Assembly (NCBI GenBank): GCA_022393335.1 | Contig: JAJEKB010020660.1 | Location: forward strand, 294,648-358,647 | Reading direction: 5' to 3' | DNA: 64,000 bases | Source: Macrotrachela quadricornifera | Lineage: Eukaryota; Rotifera; Eurotatoria; Philodinida; Philodinidae | Shown: piece after piece, positions 58,849-64,000 of the stretch | Layout of the letters: every line of letters starts with the position of its first letter | Position numbering within the stretch: position 1 is the stretch's first letter | The notes under the pieces: model-generated | Seen by the model: the letters and a program-made list of their open reading frames with translations, nothing else | What the model was told of the DNA's origin: nothing | Database searches by the model: none | Translations under genes and position numbers: made by a program

Positions 58849-60507
58849 ATGAATCTCTCCGTTACATTACAACTTCTTAGCTTTACTTCATTTTGGTTAG
58901 TCTTACATTTACTACCATGTGTTATTTGTCGTACTGTTCCTCTGTCGGAGCGTTTAGTTGGCTCTCGTCCCAATATCGTATTAATAATGGCCGATGACAT
59001 GGGATGGGGTGATGTGGGTGCAAATTGGCCTAATACACGTGATACTCCATTTCTTGATTATTTAGCTTCCATAAGTCTTCGCTTGACAGATTATCATAGT
59101 GGAGCTTCAATTTGCAGTGTTAGTCGAGCAGCTTTATTGACTGGACGATTACCTCCACGTACGGGTGTTTGGACAAATTTTGCCTCAACTGCCCTTGGAG
59201 GATTACCTGTTAATGAAACTATCATTTCGGAATATTTAAAAACTGTTGGTTATGCAACTGCTATCCATGGTAAATGGCATCTCGGACATCAACCCCCCTA
59301 TCATCCTTCATACAGAGGATTTGATGAATATATTGGTGTTCCATATAGTATTGATATGGGCTGCACAGATAATCCGGGAGCTAATTATCCACCTGTCAAA
59401 GTCTGTCCTAAAGATCCGCCGCTTTATTTCGAACAAAAACATGAACATCCTGATGATCTAAGAAAAGTTATTGAAGCTGATTTAACAGTTGGTATTCCAT
59501 TATATCAATGTCTTACACCTCGATGTACTGATGATAACTGTAATAAAGAAATAATTGAACAGCCAGTTAATCTTTCAACTTTAACACAATCTTATATTGA
59601 TAATGATCGACGATTTATTCAACGTAGTATAGAAGCAAAAAAACCATTCTTTCTATATTTACCCTTATCACACATGCATGTACCACATGATTATGCACAA
59701 CAATTCAAAAATGCAAGTGTTTTACCAAGTGTTTATGGTGATACATTACGAGAATTAGATTATCATGTTAATCAAACGTATCAATTGTTAAAAGATTTAG
59801 ATATTTTAAACCAAACATTGATAATCTTTACTAGTGATAATGGACCATGGTCATCAAAATGTGATTTAGCAGGTAATCAAGGACCCTTTACGGGTATTTG
59901 GCAAACATTGCCATTACCTTCTGGAGGTGGAGGAGGAGGTACAGCAAAGTTTACGACATGGGAGGCAGGGCATCGTGTTCCATTCATTGCACATTGGCCG
60001 GGTGTAATCAAACCAGGTACCATCTCTAATGCTATTGGATCAAATTTGGATATATTACCAACTATTGCTAAACTTGCTAATTTTACTTTACCATCAAATC
60101 GTAGCTTTGATGGTATTGATTTGAGTCCGGTGCTTTTTGATGGTTCCAATCAAGGCCATGAATATCTATTTCATCCAGACATACTCGGCGTACTTTCAAC
60201 AGTTCGTTATAATCAATATAAAGCTTATTATATGACATATCCTGCGTTTGATGGAGCATGTGGCGGTACAGAAGGTTTAATCATGCATCATGAACCACCG
60301 CTTATTTTTGATCTTAGCCATGATTTAGGTGAATCAACTCCAGTAGTAGTTTCACAATCTGTATACGATGCAATTGATCAAGCATTACAAGCAAAGTTAA
60401 AAGATATTGCTTCAACACCACGTTCATTCGTTGACTATCGAATAGGAGGATTAGATGCACGTGCATGTTGTGATGCAGGACATATTGTTTGTCGTTGTAC
60501 GGACTAA
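58849..60507 (+). CDS. Secreted arylsulfatase (ARSA/ARSG-like), FGly motif CSVSR
   Basis: An intronless 552-residue protein from the ATG at 58849 with an N-terminal signal peptide (residues ~1-28). Sulfatase hallmarks: ADDMGWGD with D49/D50 for calcium; the modification site C89-S-V-S-R93 followed by AALLTGR; G-K142-W-H144-LG; H277 in SHMHVPH; D330/N331 in SDNGPW; and K367 in AKFTTWEAGHR. The family converts the cysteine to formylglycine, normally within C-x-P-S-R (rarely A); here the third position is valine. A run of six glycines (359-364) sits in a loop before K367. Many N-glycosylation sites fit secretion or the lysosome. It should hydrolyse sulfate esters of glycans or lipids; the substrate is unknown. 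Length and layout match arylsulfatase A/G. Confidence 0.9.
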   Translation: MNLSVTLQLLSFTSFWLVLHLLPCVICRTVPLSERLVGSRPNIVLIMADDMGWGDVGANWPNTRDTPFLDYLASISLRLTDYHSGASICSVSRAALLTGRLPPRTGVWTNFASTALGGLPVNETIISEYLKTVGYATAIHGKWHLGHQPPYHPSYRGFDEYIGVPYSIDMGCTDNPGANYPPVKVCPKDPPLYFEQKHEHPDDLRKVIEADLTVGIPLYQCLTPRCTDDNCNKEIIEQPVNLSTLTQSYIDNDRRFIQRSIEAKKPFFLYLPLSHMHVPHDYAQQFKNASVLPSVYGDTLRELDYHVNQTYQLLKDLDILNQTLIIFTSDNGPWSSKCDLAGNQGPFTGIWQTLPLPSGGGGGGTAKFTTWEAGHRVPFIAHWPGVIKPGTISNAIGSNLDILPTIAKLANFTLPSNRSFDGIDLSPVLFDGSNQGHEYLFHPDILGVLSTVRYNQYKAYYMTYPAFDGACGGTEGLIMHHEPPLIFDLSHDLGESTPVVVSQSVYDAIDQALQAKLKDIASTPRSFVDYRIGGLDARACCDAGHIVCRCTD

Positions 60508-62024
60508 TGTCACTACCGTTTGTTCACAAAAAAAATAATCGTACTATAAATAGACACAGTACAGTACATAGTTGAAAAATCCTTCAGAAGTTTAAGGAAT
60601 GTCCAAGAACTAAGAAATGAGAATTACCATTTCACTGTTCTTTTTTTCGAATTGTCTAAATTAGTTGAAGAAAACAAAAGTTATTATGCAAATACAGCTA
60701 TAGTCCTAATTATGTTAAAAGGTTGCAATTCATTCATATCTATGAGGTCGCACAAAATATGAAGGAATAGAGTGCAAAAATTGGCGAATTTACTGCAATT
60801 CATCGCATATTTATTATTTTTACAAGTCATGATCAATTGCCAATCTATCACTGATTTTTAAGACATAGGTAGTATATTTTCAAGATATATTTCAAATACA
60901 GTATGCATATGATCCAACATTTGGATTAGGATAACGTCTAAATCGTAACGAGTTTTTATCCTAGTCCGATCTTCATAGTCATACAGGATGAACAGGAACT
61001 TTGAACATTAGCTATCAACTAGTGAATCTGACAAATCATAGCGAGGAAGTGCATCTTGGATGAATCGCAAATAAACTCATAAAGTACGATCAGGTATTTT
61101 CTATGGTTCAAAACTGATATTGAGAAAGTACTACCTGTCGTTCTTTGTTATCATTCGAATCAGTCAAACATTTTTAACTGATTAGAAAAAAGATCTTCTA
61201 CTCATTTGATCGATCAATGAAAGACAAAACAAAACCAGTTATGTCTACTACAATCAGAAAAAAAAATTAATATTTTTTGCATAATTTTTGTTACTATCAA
61301 ATACATATCTACGCTTTTCACCATCAAAAAATGGAAATGACAGATCCAGAGATATTCATCGCAATAGTGGCACTTTTGTTAATAATTCAATATACTTTCT
61401 CTTTTTAATGATGAAAAATAAAAAAAAAAGAGAAGAGCTAAGATAGAATACAAGGTTTTTATTGAATTTTTCACTATTATTCTACTGCTTGAAAACATAT
61501 TTATTAAACTAATTAGAATGTGCGTATGTGTGACCGAGATATTTCTCAAAACTCAAATAAGTACGGTAAACTCTTTGAATGAGAAACTGTAACAACATTA
61601 TCAACATACTTCGGATTTTTTCTATAAGCCCAGCATTAGTTAGCTTTGTATCACAATTTATTGTTGATAACAGAGAATTTTCTGTTTTGACACATTAATT
61701 AAAGAAACTCTTGAAATAGCAATCTTTCTACTCTTTCCTAGATTTCGACCTTTAACTATAGAAAAATTTTAAAAAAATAGTATCTAACAATGTTATTACA
61801 GTATCTCATTCAAATTAAAAAGCAATACATCTCAAAATATGTCCAATAAACTGCTAAAGTTTCAAAGAATTTGCTTTTATTCAATACAAAAACGATGAAT
61901 TTTAAAAGTATTTCAGAATTCATCGAACACATTCTATAATATGTTTTGCCTATATAAAATAAGAGAAGTTATAATAGTGGAAATCAAGATTATTGGTTCA
62001 ATAACTTGCGACTAATCGCCAATA
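60508..62024. other. Gene-less AT-rich stretch
   Basis: About 1.5 kb without a supported gene, RNA or repeat. Confidence 0.4.
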
Positions 62025-62321
62025 TTATTTTAACTGGATACCAACATTATCATAATCAAAATCTGCATGTGAAATAAATTTTGATTTAATTTCTGTTTCT
62101 ATACAATACACGCTCGTTGTCAAATGCAAACAGTAGTTAAAATATAATTTATCTTCTATTTTTCCGTCTTTTCCACAACATAGACATTGTTTGAATTCTT
62201 TTTCGTAATGATTTTTTGCTTCAATGTTATACATATAAACTGTATCATCCTCCTGAATTAATATGAAACATTCACCTGTTCGTTCCCAAATTAGAAAACC
62301 CATGATTTTTAATGTATGCAT
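62025..62321 (-). CDS. Hypothetical small protein with C-x-C-C motif
   Basis: A 98-residue frame from ATG at 62321. It is fairly hydrophilic, with QCLCCGKDGK in the middle and two further cysteines (NYCLHL, YCIETE). Codon use looks plausible and composition is not low-complexity, but I recognise no family. It ends 131 nt from, and points away from, the GPCR start. It could be a terminal exon or chance. Confidence 0.35.
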   Translation of the reverse strand: MHTLKIMGFLIWERTGECFILIQEDDTVYMYNIEAKNHYEKEFKQCLCCGKDGKIEDKLYFNYCLHLTTSVYCIETEIKSKFISHADFDYDNVGIQLK

Positions 62322-62454
62322 AGTGTTTCATAAGAATTGAGACTTGGCTAAATTAGCTTTTTTGTAGACTTTTAATGATATAGAGAACGATTTTTATTAT
62401 ATTTAGATTGTGATCACAAATACACACTGATCAAAGACTGATCATATATATGAA

Positions 62455-63504
62455 ATGTCGTCTACTAATGGTACAATTGCTCAAATAAATGCAGCATCAA
62501 CGACAACTGTATTAGTTTTAGGTTTTCTCAATTTTATATTAGGTGCAATTGGTCTCATATTTAATCTTATTATTTTTACTCGTCCATCTCTACGTAATGA
62601 ACCATGTTCATTATATTTTTTCTCGTCAACATGTTTTAGTTTATTTGTTGTATATGTGATCGTACCATTGCGTATACTTGCAAATAATTTCAATATAGAT
62701 ATGGTTAATGATAATCTTGGAATTTGTAAAATAGAATTTTTTGTCAATTATTCAGCACGTGCAATATCTTGTTGGTTAATTGTTTTGGCATGTATTGATC
62801 GATTTTTTCATAGTTCAACAAATGCAAATATTCGTCGATTGAGTTCAATAAAAATGGCAAGATTAACAATAGGAATTACGAGTTTATCGATTATAATCTT
62901 ATACAGTCATATGCTCATTTACTATGAAATAAGTTATGCCTCTGATCGATTTGGTAATATAGTAGGTACATGCAATGCTCGAATAGGTATTTATCGTACA
63001 TTCATTAGTTTCTGGTATATGGGTCTCTACTCGCTTTGTCCATCGTTGTTAATGCTTATTTTTGGTTTTCTTACTTTGAATAATCTTCGTCAACATCGTC
63101 AAGTAGTTCCGAGCATTCGTAGAACAAATCAAATTGTTCGACGAACAGACAATCAACTTTTACGCATGTTGATTGGTCAAGTATTTGTCATTATCATTTC
63201 TACTTTACCTTATTCAATTAATCAACTCTATTCAGCATTCACTACGAATTTTGTAAAAAGTACGCTTCGCATTGCTCAAGAAAGTTTAATAAATCGAACA
63301 TTGGGTGCAATGACTACTTTTGCTCATACAACTAGCTTTTATTTATATACATTGACAGGTACAATTTTTCGGAAAGAACTTCGTAAGATTATTCAACGAT
63401 GTTGTCATCGAAATCAAAATCGTATACCTTCAGTCCATCGTGAAACACATGTAATGGATATTTTTCCTATCATTCGAAAACGTACTACTATATCTCTACA
63501 TTAA
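62455..63504 (+). CDS. Rhodopsin-like (class A) GPCR, 7 TM
   Basis: An intronless 349-residue protein with seven hydrophobic segments: about 18-42, 52-75, 95-117, 136-156, 184-209, 236-256 and 285-308. Cys91 at the start of TM3 and Cys173 in the second extracellular loop can form the usual disulfide. The DRY motif at the end of TM3 is D115-R116-F117. The NPxxY of TM7 is replaced by a sequence reading TSFYLYTLTG, followed by a basic helix-8-like tail with a cysteine pair (RCC) for palmitoylation. The N-terminus has one N-glycosylation site. It resembles peptide/FMRFamide-receptor-like orphan GPCRs; the ligand is unknown. Located in the plasma membrane by family. Confidence 0.85.
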   Translation: MSSTNGTIAQINAASTTTVLVLGFLNFILGAIGLIFNLIIFTRPSLRNEPCSLYFFSSTCFSLFVVYVIVPLRILANNFNIDMVNDNLGICKIEFFVNYSARAISCWLIVLACIDRFFHSSTNANIRRLSSIKMARLTIGITSLSIIILYSHMLIYYEISYASDRFGNIVGTCNARIGIYRTFISFWYMGLYSLCPSLLMLIFGFLTLNNLRQHRQVVPSIRRTNQIVRRTDNQLLRMLIGQVFVIIISTLPYSINQLYSAFTTNFVKSTLRIAQESLINRTLGAMTTFAHTTSFYLYTLTGTIFRKELRKIIQRCCHRNQNRIPSVHRETHVMDIFPIIRKRTTISLH

Positions 63505-63833
63505 ATGTGCATAATAACAATAATTTATTTCAACCATGAGCTTAATTTTAAATGTATTTATTTATAAGTTTCTTTCAAAAATGTTTTATAAAAAATAAAA
63601 TAAAATATCATCCTTCATTTCATTATATTTTAATACATAAACTATTGATATTGGAATTGTAGTTCTCTTGAGTTGTTAATGATGAAGAGACTGAAAATAT
63701 AGTTTGTCAATTTAATTTCTTTATTGTATGCTTACTTCCAAGCATTACTTTACAAGGAAGTAAGCGCAGATACCCAGCACTCAAAAGTAGATTCAGGTGA
63801 TGGCAGGTGTTCATAGAGTTTTGTAACATAAAA
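63505..63833. other. 3' flank of the GPCR gene
   Basis: AT-rich, with AATAAA at about 63595-63602 as a candidate polyadenylation signal. No further gene. Confidence 0.4.
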
Positions 63834-64000
63834 TAGAAATTGGCGTCCTAGCTAGAATGTGTCTCATATTATTCCAACTCGAATTTTTCGATTAAAACAA
63901 GACTATTTTTCAAAAATAACGGATTTTTATAAAATTTGCTTGAAAAAATTGAGTTGGAATAATACATGTCTGGCCATAGCTACAACACTAATTTCTATCT
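63834..64000. repeat. Small inverted-repeat element running to the window edge
   Basis: 63834-63925 and 63930-64000 are inverted copies: AATAGAAATT...TATTATTCCAACTC...TTTTTCAAAAATAACGG on the left, complement on the right ending AATTTCTATCT. Likely a palindromic MITE whose right end lies at or beyond the window edge. Confidence 0.65.

Noticed and set aside
59877..60149. Minus-strand 90-codon ORF within the sulfatase
   Set aside because: Shadow of the sulfatase, including its glycine run read as prolines.

Overview
This is eukaryotic DNA, AT-rich and gene-sparse. Genes are split by very short introns (mostly 46-64 nt, GT...AG), there are many small inverted-repeat transposons, and there is one eukaryotic initiator tRNA-Met. 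Three features point by inference to a bdelloid rotifer or a close relative: ART-TPR proteins with kinesin-light-chain-type repeats, a HEPN-TPR-Sel1-MYND protein, and genes of bacterial or fungal character sitting among transposon debris. No species can be named from the window.

Layout. 1-5.1 kb: mostly non-coding, with one small minus-strand protein built of five ~17-residue repeats (beta-flower type, bacterial in style). 5.1-6.7 kb: two-exon flavin-containing monooxygenase with a C-terminal membrane anchor. 7.2-8.7 kb: minus-strand class I isoprenoid-synthase-like gene (three exons seen). 11.3-12.1 kb: foldback transposon with an 11-bp target duplication. 12.9-17.2 kb: gag-only LTR element carrying a second palindromic element. 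18.4-19.0 kb: large inverted repeat. 19.5-21.7 kb: ADP-ribosyltransferase (ART)-TPR gene with intact catalytic residues. 22.0-23.7 kb: dead Tc1/mariner element. 24.5-24.8 kb: small MITE. 25.3-28.6 kb: HEPN-TPR-Sel1-MYND gene. 29.07 kb: tRNA-iMet. 29.7-31.0 kb: repeat element. 31.4-33.0 kb: complete eight-exon AA9 lytic polysaccharide monooxygenase. 35.9-40.8 kb: decayed ART-TPR paralogue with 27 TPR units and three in-frame TAA codons. 41-46.5 kb: transposon graveyard (hAT-like fragment, a MITE with an internal minisatellite, a mariner-like transposase, a foldback). 47.3-49.4 kb: Asteroid/XPG-like nuclease gene with one in-frame TGA. 50.4-51.9 kb: second copy of the 30-kb repeat. 55.6-57.3 kb: GH27 alpha-galactosidase-like gene. 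58.8-60.5 kb: arylsulfatase. 62.5-63.5 kb: rhodopsin-like GPCR.

How the genes relate. This is not an operon-like system. Two themes stand out. (1) Secreted carbohydrate-active enzymes (AA9 LPMO, GH27, sulfatase) within 30 kb could act on plant, fungal or algal polysaccharides; the first two look fungal in type and have gained or kept introns. (2) Repeat-scaffold proteins (two ART-TPR paralogues, one HEPN-TPR-Sel1-MYND) combine effector-like domains (ART, HEPN) with TPR arrays. The second ART-TPR copy has lost ART residues while its TPR array stayed open, which suggests recent decay or a changed role.
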